Of a DNA stretch of 64,000 nucleotides, positions 17,531 through 32,145 are shown in pieces. The notes below the pieces were generated by a model. That model did no database searches. It saw only the letters and a program-made list of their open reading frames with translations, and had not been told where the DNA came from. This stretch comes from Symsagittifera roscoffensis. Lineage: Eukaryota > Xenacoelomorpha > Acoela > Convolutidae. Location of the stretch: assembly GCF_963678635.1 (NCBI RefSeq), contig NC_087069.1, positions 30,790,776 to 30,854,775 of the forward strand, read 5' to 3'. Position 1 is the first letter of the stretch. Each line of letters opens with the position of its first letter. The translations under genes and the position numbers were made by a program.

Positions 17531-20110
17531 TAAGGCAGGGTGTCTATTAGCCAGAGTGGGGTGCTGCAGTTGAAGCACAGGCCGGCAGATCGAAACTACC
17601 CTCTGCTAACTTAGTGAAAAAAAAAACATCTAATCTATTGACAAATGCAGCTTTCTCAAGACACTCGGTTAAAAGGAATGCTCGATTTAAAAAAATTGTT
17701 TTTGTCCACGTACTCAACCATATTTCATATTTTTGGGCAAAAAAAAATTTTCAAAATTAAAAACGGCGCAACGGTGCTTCCAGAGCTTTTCAAGTTAGTT
17801 GGGATTGTGGTACTCCACCCGTACGACAGCATCTTAAATTACATATCAGCAAAAACAAACGCGCAATGGCAATATATTTTCAACAGCAGGCTGGCGCAGC
17901 GGAAGCGTGCTGTACCCATACCCAGAGGTCGGTAGAGCAAAACTACCTCCTGCTAGTTTAAAGAAACATAAATCTTTTTGATAGTCCCCGCTTTCGCAGG
18001 ACACTCGTTAAAAAAGTCTAAATCAAATAAGGCAGGGTGTCTATTAGCCAGAGTAGGGTGCTGCAGTTGAAGCACAGGCCGGCAGATCGAAACTACCCTC
18101 TGCTAACTTAGTGAAAGAAAAAACATCTAATCTATTGACAAAAGCAGCTTTCTCAAGACACTCGGTTGAAAGGAATGCTCGATTTAAAAAAATTGTTTTT
18201 GTCCACGTACTCAACCATATTTCATATTTTTGGGCAAAAAAAATTTTCAAAATTAAAAACGGCGCAACGGTGCTTCCAGAGCTTTTCAAGTTAGTTGGGA
18301 TTGTGGTACTCCACCCTTACGACAGCATCTTAAATTACATATCAGCAAAAACAAACGCGCAATGGCAATCTATTTTCAACAGCAGGCTGGCGCAGCGGAA
18401 GCGTGCTGTACCCATAACCCAGAGGTCGGTAGAGCAAAACTATATCCTGCTAGCTTAAAGAAACATAAAATTTTTTGATAGTCCCCGCTTTCGCAGGACA
18501 CTCGTTAAAAAAGTCTAAATCAAATAAGGCAGGGTGTCTATTAGCCAGAGTAGGGTGCTGCAGTTGAAGCACAGGCCGGCAGATCGAAACTACCCTCTGC
18601 TAACTTAGTGAAAAAGAAAACATCTAATCTATTGACAAAAGCAGCTTTCTCAAGACACTCGGTTGAAAACGAATGCGCGATTTAAAAAAATATTTTTGCC
18701 TACTTACTCAACCATATTGCATATTTTTGTGCAAAAAAAAAACATTTCAAAATTAAAAAAAGGGGCAACGCTGCTTCCAGAGTTTTTCAAGTTAGTTGGG
18801 ATTGTGGTACTCCACCCTTACGACAACATCTTAAACTACATATCAGCAAAAACAAACGCGCAATGGCAATCTAGTTTTAAAAGCACGTTGGCGCAGCGGA
18901 AGCGTGTTGTGCCCATAACCCAGAGGTCGGTAGAGCGAAACTACCTCCTGCTAGTTTAAAGAAACATAAAAATTTTTGATATTCCCCGCTTTTGCAGGAC
19001 ACTCGTTAAAAAAGTCTAAATCAAATAAAGCAGGGTGTCTATTAGCCAGAGTAGGGTGCTGCAGTTGAAGCACAGGCCGGCAGATCGAAACTACCCTCTG
19101 CTAACTTAGTGAAAAAAAAAACATCTAATCTATTGACAAAAGCAGCTTTCTCAAGACACTCGGTTGAAAGGAATGCTCGATTTAAAAAAATTGTTTTTGT
19201 CCACGTACTCAACCATATTTCATATTTTTGGGCAAAAAAAATTTTCAAAATTAAAAACGGCGCAACGGTGCTTCCAGAGCTTTTCAAGTTAGTTGGGATT
19301 GTGGTACTCCACCCTTACGACAGCATCTTAAATTACATATCAGCAAAAACAAACGCGCAATGGCAATCTAGTTTTAAAAGAATGTTGGCGCAGCGGAAGC
19401 GTGTTGTGCCCATAACCCAGAGGTCGGTAGAGCGAAACTACCTCCTGCTAGTTTAAAGAAACATAAAATTTTTTGATATTCCCCGCTTTTGCAGGACACT
19501 CGTTAAAAATGTCTAAACCAAATAAGGCAGGGTGTCTATTAGCCAGAGTAGGGTGCTGCAGTTGAAGCACAGGCCGGCAGATCGAAACTACCCTCTGCTA
19601 ACTTAGTGAAAAAAAAACATCTAATCTATTGACAAAAGCAGCTTTCTCAAGACACTCGGTTGAAAACGAATGCGCGATTTAAAAAAATATTTTGCCTACT
19701 TACTCAACCATATTGCATATTTTTGTGCAAAAAAAAACATTTCAAAATTAAAAAAAAGGGGCAACGCTGCTTCCAGAGCTTTTCAAGTTAGTTGGGATTG
19801 TGGTTCTCCACCCTTACGACAACATCTTAAATTACATATCAGCAAAAACAAACGCGCAATGGCAATCTAGTTTTAATAGTACGTTGGCGCAGCGGAAGCG
19901 TGTTGTGCCCATAACCCAGAGGTCGGTAGAGCGAAACTACCTCCTGCTAGTTTAAAGAAACATAAAATTTTTTGATATTCCCCGCTTTTGCAGGACACTC
20001 GATAAAAAAGTCTAAATCAAATAAGGCAGGGTGTCTATTAGCCAGAGTAGGGTGCTGCAGTTGAAGCACAGGCTGGCAGATCGAAACTACCCTCTGCTAA
20101 CTTAGTGAAA
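17531..20110 (+). repeat. Run of ~498-bp units in a higher-order (~998-bp) pattern
   Basis: The landmark TAAGGCAGGG recurs at 17531, 18028, 18525, 19026 (as TAAAGCAGGG), 19523 and 20022, spacings of 497-501 bp. From the third unit on, two variants alternate: one with a spacer rich in GGGCAAAAAA, one with an extra A-run and GGGGCAACGC. Near-identical copies therefore recur about 998 bp apart. The A copies here read CTGTACCCATAACCC or TTGTGCCCATAACCC, so their anticodon stems are broken. Confidence 0.85.
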
Positions 20111-20366
20111 AAACATCTAATCTATTGACTAATGCAGCTTTCTCAAAACACTCGATTAAAACAAATTCTCGATTAAAAAAAAAATTTGTCCACGTACTCC
20201 CCCATATTGCATATTTTTGTGCAAAAAAACTTTTCAAACTAAAAACGGCGAAACGCTGCTTCCAGAGCATTTCAAGTTAGTTGGGATTGGGGTACTCCAC
20301 CCTTACGACAATATCCTATATCATATATCAGCAAAAATAAACTCGCATTGGCAATCTTTAATCAAC

Positions 20367-20438
20367 AGCAGGGTGGCGCAGCGGAAGCGTGCTGGGTCTA
20401 TTACCCTGAGGTCGGTAGATCGAAACTACCTCCTGCTA
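20367..20438 (+). pseudogene. tRNA-iMet-like copy with anticodon TAT
   Basis: Acceptor (AGCAGGG/TCCTGCT), D arm and T arm (GGTAG ATCGAAA CTACC) all match a functional cloverleaf. The anticodon arm reads CTGGG TCTATTA CCCTG, giving anticodon TAT (isoleucine) with one lost stem pair. T-run TTTTT follows downstream. It is the best-preserved copy with a non-CAT anticodon; most likely a mutated pseudogene. Confidence 0.6.
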
Positions 20439-23405
20439 GTTGAAAGAAACATAAAACTTTTTGACAGTCGTTGCTTTCGCAGGACACTCGATAAAAGTCT
20501 CAAAAGCAAAAAGGCAGGCTGGCTATTAGCCAGAGTAGGGTGCTGCAGCTGACTTAGTGCAAAAACATCTAATCTATTGACAAATGCAATTTCTCAAGAC
20601 ACTCAGTTAAAACAAAATCTCGATTTAAAAAAATGTACTTGTCCCTGTACTCACCCATATTGCATATTTTTGTGCAAAAATTTTACAAAATTAAAAACGG
20701 CTTCCAGAGCATTTCAAATTTGTAGGGATTGTGGTACTACATCCTTCCGATAACATCTTAAATTATATATCAGCAAAAATAAATGCACACTGGAAACCCA
20801 GTATCAGCAGCAAGGTGGCGCAGCGGTAGCATGCTAGGCATACAGCAAAGAGTTCGGTAGATCGAAGCTACCTCCTGCTATTTTCGTGAAACATAAATAT
20901 TTTTGACAGTCGCAGCTTTCGCGGAACACTTGATAAAAGTATCTGTAACAAATAAGGCAGGGTGGCTATTAGCCAGAGTAGGGTGGCGCCGCGGAAACGT
21001 GAGGCGACCATCACCCAGAAGCCGTCAGATCGAAACTACCTCCTAGTTTAGTGGAAAAACATCTAATCTTTTCACAAAAGTAGGTTTTTCAAGACACTCG
21101 ATTTGAAAATTGCTCGATTAAAAAATATATATATTCGTCCACGTACTCACTCATCTTGCAAACTTTTGTGCGAGGAAGCGACCATCACCTTGAAGCTGGC
21201 AGATCGAAACTAATTTCTGCTAGTTTAGTAGAAAAACATCTAATCTTTTGACAAATGTAGCTTTCTCAAGACACTCGATTTAATAAAAGCTCGAAAATTA
21301 AATTCGTCCACGTACTCACCCATATTACTAAGAATTATATTCGTCCAGGTACTCACCCATATTGCAAATTTTCATGCGAAAAAGTTTTCAAATTTAATAA
21401 CGACGAAACGCAGCTTCCAAAGCTTTTTAGATTACTGGGGATTGTCTACTCCACCCTTACGACAACATCTTAAATTATGCATCAGCAAACAGAAACTCGC
21501 AATGTCCATTTGTTATCAACAGCAGATGGCACAGCGGAAGCGGGCTGGGGCCATAACCAAGAGGTCGGTAGATCGAAACTACCTCATGCTAGTTAAGTGA
21601 AATATAAAAACTTTTGACAGTCGCAGCTTTCGCAAGACACTCGATAAAAGTGTCCTGCTATAATGCTGCTAATATGTGCATATTAGCCAGAAAACGGTAG
21701 TGCAGAGGAAGCGCGAAGCAATCATAGGACAGAGACGGGCAGATAGAAACTACCTTCTGCTAGTTTAGTGAAAAAAAAACATCTAATCTATTGACAAATG
21801 CAGCTTTCTCAAGATACTCGATTAAAAAGACCGATTAAAAATAATTTCGTCCACGTACTCACCCATATTGCAAATTTTTGTGCAAAAAAGCGACCATCTG
21901 CCAGAGGCCGGCAGATTGAAACTACCTTCTGTTAATTTTGTAAAAAAAAAACATCTAACCTATTGAAATAAGCAGCTCTCTCAAGACACTCGATTTTAAA
22001 AAAGCTCGATTAAAAAAATAATTTCGTCCACGTACTCACCCATATTGCAAACTTTTGTTAGAAACGCTTTTTAATTTTATACACGTCAAAACGCTGCTTC
22101 CAGAGCATTTCATTTTACTTGGAATTGCGGTATTCCACCCTAACGACAAAATCCTATTTTATATATCAGCAAACATAAACTCGCAATGGCAATCTTTTAT
22201 CAACATCAGGTTGGCGCAGCGGAAGCGTGCTGTGACCATAACCCAGAGGTCGGTAGATCGAATCTTCTTTTTACTAGTTTAAAGAAACTTGAAACTTTTT
22301 GACGGTCGTCGCTTCCGCAAGGCACTCGATAAAATTATTTGAAGCAAATAGTGCAGGGTGGCTATTAGCCAGAGTAGGGTGCTGAGCTGAAGCACAGGCC
22401 GGCAGAATGAAACTAACTTCTGCTAACTTAGTGAAAAAACATCTAATCTATTGACAAATGCAGCTATCTCAAGACACTCGGTTAATACAAGGGCTCGATT
22501 AAAAAAAATTACTTGTCCTTTTACTCATCGATATTGCAAATTTTTGTGCAAAAATTTTTTCAAAATTAAACACGGCGCAACGCTGCTTCCAGAGCATTTC
22601 AAGTTTGTAGGAATTGTGGTACTCCACCCTTACGACAACATCTTAAATTACATAACAGCAAAAACAAACGCACAATGGCAATCCAGTATCAGCAGCAGGG
22701 TGGCGCAGTGGAAGCATGCTAGGCATACAACAAAGCGGTCGGTAGATCGAAACTACCTCCTGCTAGTTTCGTGAAACATAAAAAAGTTTTACAGTCGCAG
22801 CTTTTGCGGAACACTTGATAAAAGAATCTGTAACAAAAAAGGCAGGGTGGCTAATAACCACAGTAGGGTGGCGCCTTGGAAACGTGAAGCGACCATCACC
22901 CAGAAGCCGTCAGATCGAAACTACCTTCTGCTAATTTAGTGAAAAAAGATCTGATATTTTGACAAATGTAGCTTTCTCAAGACACTCGATTTAAAAATTG
23001 CTCGATTAAAGTAATTATATTCGTCCACGCACTCACCCATTATGCAAATTTTGTGTGAGGAAGCGACCATCACCCAGAAGCCGGCAGATCAAAACTACCT
23101 TCTGCTGGTTTAAGGGAAAAACATCTAACCTTTTGACAAATGTAGCTTTCTCAAGACACTCGATTTAATAAAAGCTCGAAAATTAAGATCGTCCACGTAC
23201 TCACCAATAACAGTACAATATATGTTTGTCCATGTACTCACCCATTTTGCAAATTTTCATGCAAAAATGTTTTCAAATTTGAAAAAAGCGAAACGCTGCT
23301 TCCAGAGTTTTTTAGGTTACTGAGGCTTGTCTACTCCACCCTTACGACAACATCTTAAATTATGGATCAGCAAACACAAACTCGCAATGGCCATCTGTTA
23401 TCAAC

Positions 23406-23476
23406 ATCAGATGGCACAGCGGAAGCGTGCTTGGCCCAAAACCAAGAGTTCGGTAGATCGAAACTACCTTGAGCTA
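23406..23476 (+). pseudogene. tRNA-iMet-like copy, rebuilt anticodon stem, anticodon CAA
   Basis: The anticodon stem is CTTGG paired with CCAAG, a compensated change from CTGGG/CCCAG, around loop CCCAAAA (anticodon CAA). The T arm is perfect. The acceptor is one base short and mispaired. Confidence 0.55.
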
Positions 23477-26364
23477 GTTAAATGAAATATAAAAACTTTT
23501 GACAGTCGCAGCCTTCGCAGGACACTCGATAAAAGGGTCCTGCTAAAATGCTGCTAATATGTGGATATTAGCCAGAGTAGGGTTTTGCAGAGGAAGCGCG
23601 AAGCGATCAGAAGACAGAGACTGGCAGATAGAAACTGCTAGTTTGGTGGAAAAAAAGCAGATGTAATCTATTGACAAATGCAGCTTTCTCAAGATACTAG
23701 ATTAAACTAGCCCGAATTTAAAAAAATTTCGTCCACGTTTTCACCCATATTGCAAAATTTTGTGCAAAAAAACAACTATCTGCAAAAAGCGGGCAGATCG
23801 AAACTACCTGCTGCTAATTTAGTGAAAAAACAACTATTCTTTTGACAAAGCAGTTTTCTCAAGACACTCGGTTAATACAAAAGCCCGATTCAAAAAATTA
23901 TATTCGTCCACGTACTCACCCATATTGCAAATTTGTGTGCGATAATTTTTTTATTTTTATAAGCGACGAAACGCTGATTCCAAAGTTCCAGAGCATTTCA
24001 TGTCACTTGGGATTGTGGTATTCCACCCTTACGACAACATCCTATATTATATATCAGCAAAAATAAACTTGCAATGGTGGCAATTTATTATCAACAGCAG
24101 TTTTGCGCAGCGGTAGCTTGCTGGCCCCAAAACCAGATGTCGGTAGATCGAAACTACCTCTTGCTAATTAGTTCAAATATAATATTTTTTGACAGTCGCA
24201 GCTTTCGCAGGGCACTCGATGAAAGTTTCTAAGTCAAATCAGGCAGGGTGGCTGTTAGCCAGAGTAGGGTGGCGCAGCTGAAGCACAAGCCGGCAGATCG
24301 AAACTACTTCTGCTTTTTTGTGAAAAAACATCTAATCTTTTGACAAAGCAGCTTTCTCAAGACACTCGGTTAAAACAAAAGCTCGATTCAAAAAATTATA
24401 TTCTTCCACGTACTCACCATTTGCAAATTTTTGTGCAAAAAAGCGCCATCTGCCAGAGGCCGGCAGATCGAAACTACTTTCCATTAATTTAGTAAAAAAA
24501 AACAACTAAACTATAGACAAATGCAGCTCTCTCAAGACACTCGATTTAAAAAAAGCTCGATTAAAAAAATTTCGTCCTAGTAATCACCCATATTGCAAAT
24601 TATTGTGCGAATAAATTTTCTAATTTTATAAGCTGCGAAACGCTGATTCCAAAGCATTTCATGTTTCTTGGGATTATGGTATTCCACCATTACGACAACA
24701 TCCTATGTTATTTATCAGCAAAAATAAACTCGCAAAGCCAATATTTTATCAACAACAGGGTGCCGCAGCTGAAGCACAAGCCGGTAGATCGAAACTAACT
24801 TCTGCTATTTTAGTGAAAAAGCATCTAATCTTTTGACAAAGCAGCTTTCTCAAGACACTCGGTTAAAACAAAAGCTCGATTCAAAAAATTTTATTCTTCC
24901 ACGTACTCACCCATTTGCAAATTTTTGTGCAAAAAAGCGCCATCTGCCAGAGGCCGGCAGATCGAAACTAACTTCTGCTATTTTAGTGAAAAAGCATCTA
25001 ATCTTTTGACAAAGCAGCTTTCTCAAGACACTCGGTTAAAACAAAAGCTCGATTCAAAAAATTATACTCGTCCACGTTCTCACCCATATTGCAAGATTTT
25101 GTGCAAAAAAAACAACCATCTGCAAAAAGTGGGCAGATCGAAACTACCTGCTGCTAATTTAGTGAAAAAACAACTAGTCTTTTGACAAAGCAGCTTTCTC
25201 AAGACACTCGGTTAATACAAAAGCTCGAGTCAAAAAAATTATACTCGTCCACGTTCTCACCCATATTGTTAATTTTTGGGCGAAAAAACAACCATCTGCA
25301 AAAAGTGGGCAGATCGAAACTACCTGCTGCTAATTTAGTGAAAAAACAACTAATCTTTTGACAAAGCAGCTTTCTCAAGACACTCGGTCAATAAAAAAGC
25401 TTGATTCAAAAAATTATATTCGTCCACGTACTTAGCCATATTGCAAAATTTTGTGCGAAAAACTTTTTATATTTATAAGCTGCGAAACGCTGATTCCAAA
25501 GCATTTCATGTTTCTTGGGATTGTGGTATTCCAGCCTTACGACAACATCCTATATTATAGATCAGCAAAAATAAATTCGTAATGGCAATATATTATCAAC
25601 AGCAGGTTGGCGCAGCGGTAACTTGCTGGCCCCAAAAATCAGATGTCGGTAGATCAAAACTACCTCTTGCTAATTAATTCAAATATAATAACTTTTGACA
25701 GTCGCAGCTTTCGCAGGGCACTCGATAAAAAATTCTAAGTCAAATAAGGCAGGGTGGCTGTTAGCCAGAGTAGGGTGCCGCAGCTGAACACAAGCCGGCA
25801 GATCGAAACCAATTTCAGCTTTTTTTTGTGAAAAAATATCTAATCTTTTGACAAAGCAGCTTTCTCAAGACACTCGTTTAAAACAGAAGCTTGATTCAAA
25901 AATTATATTCTTCCACGTACTCACCCATAATGCAAATTTTTGCGCAAAAAAAAGCGACCATCTGTCAGAGGCCGGCAGATCGAAACTACTTTCTATTAAT
26001 TCAGTAAAAAAAAAAACTAACCTATTGACAAAAGCAGCTCTCTCAAGACACTCGATTTAAAAAAGCTCGATTTAAAAAAATTCGTCCACGTACTCACCTA
26101 AATTGCAAGTTTTTGTGCGAAAACCTTTTAAGTTTTATAAGCGGCGAAACGCTGATTCCAAAGCATTTCATGTTAGTTTTGGGACTGTTGTAAATTTTGC
26201 AAATTTTGCAAATTTTCATGCGAAAATGTTTTCAAATTTGAAAAAAGCGAAACAATGCTTCCAGAGGTTTTTAGGTTACTGGGGCTTGTCTACTCCACCC
26301 TTACGACAACATCTTAAATTATGAATCAGCAAACACAAACTCGCAATGGCCAGATGATATCAAC

Positions 26365-26435
26365 AGCAGATGGCACAGCGGAAGCGTGCTTGGCCGAAAA
26401 CCAAGAGTTCGGTAGATCGAAACTACCTTGAGCTA
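26365..26435 (+). pseudogene. tRNA-iMet-like copy, rebuilt anticodon stem, anticodon GAA
   Basis: This is the duplicate of the copy at 23406, with loop CCGAAAA (anticodon GAA) and the same fully paired CTTGG/CCAAG stem. The acceptor is short and mispaired, so a mature tRNA is unlikely. Confidence 0.55.
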
Positions 26436-29400
26436 GTTAAGTGAAATATAAAAATTTTTGACAGTCGCAGCCTTCGCAGAACACTCGATAAAAGTGTCCG
26501 GCTAATATGTGAATATTAGCCAGAGTAGGGTTTTGCAGAGGAAGCGCGAAGCGATCAGAAGACAGAGACTGGCAGATAGAGACTGCTAGTTTGGTGGAAA
26601 AAAAGCAGATGTAATCTATTGACAAATGCAGCTTTCTCAAGATACAGATTAAAATAGCCCGAATTAAAAAAAATTTCGTCCACGTTTTCACCCATATTGC
26701 AAAATTTTGTGCAAAAAACAACCATCTGCAAAAAGCGGGCAGATCGAAACTACCTGCTGCTAATTTAGTGAAAAAACAACTATTCGTTTGACAAAGCAGT
26801 TTTCTCAAGACACTCGGTTAATACAAAAGCCCGATTCAAACAATTATATTCGTCCACGTACTCACCCATATTGCAAATTTGTGTGCGATAATTTTTTTAT
26901 TTTTATAAGCGACGAAACGCTGATTCCAAAGTTCCAAAGCATTTCATGTCACTTGGGATTGTGGTATTCCACCCTTACGACAGCATCCTAAATTATATAT
27001 CAGCAAAAATAAACTCGCAATGGTGGCAATTTATTATCAACAGCAGTTTGGCGCAGCGGTAGCTTGCTGGATCCAAAAACCAGATGTCGGTAGATCGAAA
27101 CTACCTCGGTAGATCGAAACTAATATAATATCTTTTGTCTAACTAATATAATGTCGGTAGATCGAAACTAATATAATATCTTTTGACAGTCGCAGCTTTC
27201 GCAGGGCACTCGATGAAAGTTTCTAAGTCAAATCAGGCAGGGTGGCTGTTAGCCAGAGTAGGGTGGCGCAGCTGAAGCACAAGCCGGCAGATCGAAACTA
27301 ACTTCTGCTTTTTTGTGAAAAAACATCTAATCTTTTGACAAAGCAGCTTTCTCAAGACACTCGGTTAAAACAAAAGCTCGATTCAAAAAATTATATTCTT
27401 TCACGTACTCACCCATTTGCAAATTTTTGTGCAAAAAAGCGACCATCTGCCAGAGGCCGGCAGATCGAAACTACTTTCCATTAATTTAGTAAAAAAAACA
27501 ACTGAACTATAGACAAATGCAGCTCTCTCAAGACACTCGATTTAAAAAAAGCTCGATTAAAAAAATTTCGTCCCAGTAATCACCCATATTGCAAATTATT
27601 GTGCGAAAAAATTTTCTAATTTTATAAGCTGCGAAACGCTGATTCCAAAGCATTTCATGTTACTTGGGATTATGGTATTCCGCCATTACGACAACATCCT
27701 ATGTTATTTATCAGCAAAAATAAACTCGCAAAGCCAATATTTTATCAACAACAGGGTGCCGCAGCTGAAGCACAAGCCGGCAGATCGAAACTAACTTCTG
27801 CTATTTTAGTGAAAAAGCATCTAATCTTTTGACAAAGCAGTTTTCTCAAGACACTCGGTTAAAACAAAAGCTCGATTCAAAAATATATACTCGTCCACGT
27901 TCTCACCCATATTGCAAGATTTTGTGCGAAAAAAACAACCATCTGCAAAAAGTGGGCAGATCGAAACTACCTGCAGCTAATTTAGTGAAAAAACAACAAG
28001 TCTTTTGACAAAGCAGCTTTCTCAAGACACTCGGTTAATACAAAAGCTCGATTCAAAAAAATTATACTCGTCCACGTTCTCACCCATATTGCTAATTTTT
28101 GGGCGAAAAAACAACCATCTGCAAAAAGTGGGCAGATCGAAACTACCTGCTGCTAATTTAGTGAAAAAACAACTAATCTTTTGACAAAGCAGCTTTCTCA
28201 AGACACTCGGTTAATAAAAAAGCTTGATTCAAAAAATTATATTCGTCCACGTACTTAGCCATATTGCAAATTTTTGTGCGAAAAACTTTTTATATTTATA
28301 AGATGCGAAACGCTGATTCCAAAGCATTTCATGTTACTTGGGATTGTGGTATTCCAGCCTTAAGACAACATCCTATATTATATATCAGCAAAAATAAATT
28401 CGTAATGGCAAAATATTATCAACAGCAGGTTGGCGCAGCGGTAACTTGCTGGCGCCAAAAATCAGATGTCGGTAGATCGAAACTACCTCTTGCTAATTAA
28501 TTCAAATATAATAACTTTTGACAGTCGCAGCTTTCGCAGGGCACTCGATAAAAAATTCTAAGTCAAATAAGGCAGGGTGGCTGTTAGCCAGAGTAGGGTG
28601 CCGCAGCTGAACACAAGCCGGCAGATCGAAACTAATTTCAGCTTTTTTTTGTGAAAAAATATCTAATCTTTTGACAAAGCAGCTTTCTCAAGACACTCGT
28701 TTAAAACAGAAGCTTGATTCAAAAATTATATTGTTCCACGTACTCACCCATAATGCAAATTTTTGCGCAAAAAAGCGACCATCTGTCAGAGGCCGGCAGA
28801 TCGAAACTACTTTCTATTAATTCAGTAAAAAAAAACAACTAACCTTTTGACAAAAGCAGCTCTCTCAAGACACTCGATTTAAAAAAGCTCGATTAAAAAA
28901 AAATTCGTCCACGTACTCACCTATATTGCAAGTTTTTGTGCGAAAAACTTTTAAATTTTATAAGCGGCGAAACGCTGATTCCAAAGCATTTCATGTTAGT
29001 TTTGGGACTGTTGTATTCCACCATTTCGACAACATCCTATATTATTTATCAGCAAAAAGAAACTCGCAAAAGCAAAATGTGTTCAACAGCAGCTTGGCGC
29101 AGCGGTAGCTTGCTGGCCCCAAAACCCAGATGTTGGGACGTCGGTAGATCGAAACTACATCCTGCTAATTAATTTAAATATAAAAATTTTTGACAGTCGC
29201 AGCTTTCGCAGGGCACTCGATAGAAATATCTAAGTCAAATAAGGCAGGGTGGTTGTTAGCCAGAGTAGGGTGTCCCAGCTGAAGCACAAGCCGGCAGATC
29301 GAAACTAAGTTCTGCTTTTTTGTGAAAAAACATCTAATCTTTTGACAAAGCAGCTTTCTCAAGACACTCAGTTAAAACAAAAGCTCGACTCAAAATTATA

Positions 29401-30872
29401 TACTCGTCCACGTAATACCCATATTGCAAATTTTTGTGCAAAAAAAGCGACCATCTGCCAGAGGCCGGCAGATCGAAGCTACCTTCTGCTAATTTCGTTA
29501 GAAAAAAAAACAACTAACCTATTGACAAATGCAGCTTTCGCAAGACACTCGATCAACAAAAGAACGATTTAAAAAAATTATTTTCGTCCACGTAATCACC
29601 CATATTGCAAATTGTGCGAGAAAGCGACCATCTGCCAGAGGTCGGCAGATCAAAACTACTTTCTGCTAATTTATTAAAAAAGCATCTAACCTATTGACAA
29701 ATGCAGCTCTCTCAAGACACTCGACTTGAAAAAAGCTCGCTTAAATGTTTTCGTCCACGTACTCACCCATATTGCAAACTTTTGTTAGAAAAACTTTTTC
29801 AATTTATACACGTCAAAACGCTGCTTCCAGAGCATTTCATTTTACTTGGAATTGTGGTATTCAACCCTAAAGACAAAATCCTAAATTATATATCCGCAAA
29901 AATAAACTCGCAATGGCCATCTATTATCAACAGCAGGTTGGCGCAGTGGTAGCGTGCTGTGCCCCGAACCCAGAGGTAGATGTCGGTAGATCGAAACTAC
30001 GTCGAAGGGCAGGGTTGCTATTAGCCAGAGTAGGGTGCTGCAGCTGAAGCACAGGCCGGCAGATTGAATCTACCTTCTGCAAACTTCGTGAAAAAGCATA
30101 TAATCTATTAACAAAGGCAGCTTTCTCAAGACACTCGGTTATAACAAAAGGTCGATTTTAAAGAAAAGTACATGTCCTTGTACTAACCGTTATTGCATTT
30201 TTTTGTGCAAAATTTTTTTCAAAATTAAAAACGGCACTTCAAGTTTGTAGGAATTGTGGCACTCATTCCTTACTACAACATTTTAAATTACATAACAGCA
30301 AAAATTATACGCACAATGGCAATCCAGTATTAGCAGCAGGGTGGCGCAGCGGAAGCATGCTAGGCATACATCAAAGCGGTCGGTAGATTGAAACTACCTC
30401 CTGCTAGTTTCGTGAAACATGAAATTTTTTGACAGTCGCAGCTTTTGCGGAACATTTGATAAAAGTATCTGTAACAAATAAGGCAGGGTCGCTATTATCC
30501 AGAGTAGGGTGGCGCCGCGGAAATGAGAAGAGACCATCACCCAGAAGCCGGCAGATCGAAACTACCTTCGGCTAGTTTAAGGGAAAACATCTAATCTTTT
30601 GACAAATGTAGCTTTCTCAAGACACTCGATTTAACAAAAGCTCGAAAGTTACTTTCGTCCACGTACTCACCCATATTTTTAAAAATTATATTCGTCCATG
30701 TACGAGACATATTGCAAATTTTCGTGCGAAAAATTTTTCAAATCTAAAAACGTCGAAACGCTGCATCCAGAGCTTTTAAGGTTAAAGGGGATTGTCTACT
30801 CCACCCTTGACAAACAACATCTTAAAATATGGATCAGCAAAAACAAACTCGCAATGACCATCTGTTATCAAC

Positions 30873-30944
30873 AGCAGAGTGGCACATTGGAAGCGTGCTG
30901 GGCGCATAACCCAGAGGTCAGTAGATTGAAACTAACTCCTGCTA
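30873..30944 (+). pseudogene. tRNA-iMet-like copy (CAT), D arm altered
   Basis: The anticodon arm is CTGGG CGCATAA CCCAG and the acceptor AGCAGAG pairs with TCCTGCT. The A-box region reads TGGCACATTGG, which weakens the D stem, and the T stem is mispaired. Confidence 0.6.
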
Positions 30945-32073
30945 TTTTAGTGAAAAAACTTCTAATCTTTAGACAAATGTAGCTTTCTCAAGACACTCGA
31001 TTCAATAAAAGCTCGAAAATTATTTCGTCCACGTACTCACCCATATTACTAAAAATTATATTCGTCCATGTACTCACACATAATGCAAATTTTTGTGCGA
31101 GGAAGCGGCCATCACCCAGAAGCCGGCAGATCGAAACTACCTTCTGCTAGTTTAGTGAAAAACCATCTAATCTTTAGACAAATGTAGCTTTCTCAAGACA
31201 CTCGATTCAATAAAAGCTCGAAAATTATATTCGTCCACGTACTCACCCATATTACTAAAAATTATATTCGTCCATGTACTCACACATATTGCAAACCCTT
31301 ACGACAACATGTTAAATTTCATAACAGCAAAAACAAACGTACAATGACAATCCAGTATCAACAGCAGGTTGGAGCAGCGAAAGCATGCTAGGCATACAAC
31401 AAAATGGTCGGTAGATCGAGAACACATCCTGCTAGTGTCATGAAACATAAAATTTTTTGACAGTCGTAGCTTTAACGGAACTTTTGATAAAAGTATCAGT
31501 AACAAATAAAGCAGGGTGGCTATTAGCCAGAGTAGGGTGGCTCCGCGGAAACGGGAAGCGACCATCACCTAGCAGCCGTCAGATCGAAACTACTCTCCGC
31601 TAGTTTAGCGAAAAAAGATCTGATGTTTTGACAAATGTAACTTTCTCAAGACACTCGATTTAAAAATTGCTCGATTAAAAAAATTATATTCGTCCACGCA
31701 CTCACCCATCTTGCAAATTTTGTGCGAGGAAGCGACCATCAACCAGAAGCCGGCAGGTCAAAACTCTCTTCTGCTAGTTTAAGGGAAAACATCTAATCTT
31801 TTGACAAATGTAGCTTTCTCAAGACGCTCGATTTAACAAAAGCTCGAAAATTAACTTCGTCCACGTACTCACCCATATTACTAAAATTTATATTCGTCCA
31901 TGTACTCACCCATATTGCAAACTTTCATGCGAAAAAATTTTGAAGTTTAAAAACGTCGAAACGCTGCTTCCAGAGCTTTTTAGGTTACTGGGGATTGTCT
32001 ACTCCACCCTTACGACAACATCCTAAAATATGGATCAGCAAAAACAAACTCGCAATTGCCATCTATAATCAAC

Positions 32074-32145
32074 AGCCGGGTGGCACATTGGAAGCGTGCT
32101 GGGCGCATAACCCAGAGGTCGGTAGATTGAAACTACCTCCTGCTA
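32074..32145 (+). pseudogene. tRNA-iMet-like copy (CAT), D arm altered
   Basis: The sequence starts AGCCGGG, so one acceptor pair is lost. The A-box is TGGCACATTGG. The anticodon arm CTGGG CGCATAA CCCAG and the T stem (GGTAG/CTACC) are intact. A duplicate lies at 34620-34691. Confidence 0.6.

Larger units (their letters stand above)
23245..29010 (+). repeat. Segmental tandem duplication of about 2.9 kb
   Basis: Copy 1 is about 23245-26191 and copy 2 about 26192-29010. Matched landmarks are 2946 bp apart on the left and about 2823 bp apart on the right, so indels have accumulated. The copy 1/copy 2 join is visible at about 26190, where the GGGACTGTTGT block is cut and joined to the GCAAATTTTCATGC block. 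Copy 2 also has a short extra expansion (27100-27180) of GGTAGATCGAAACTAATATA units. Confidence 0.75.
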
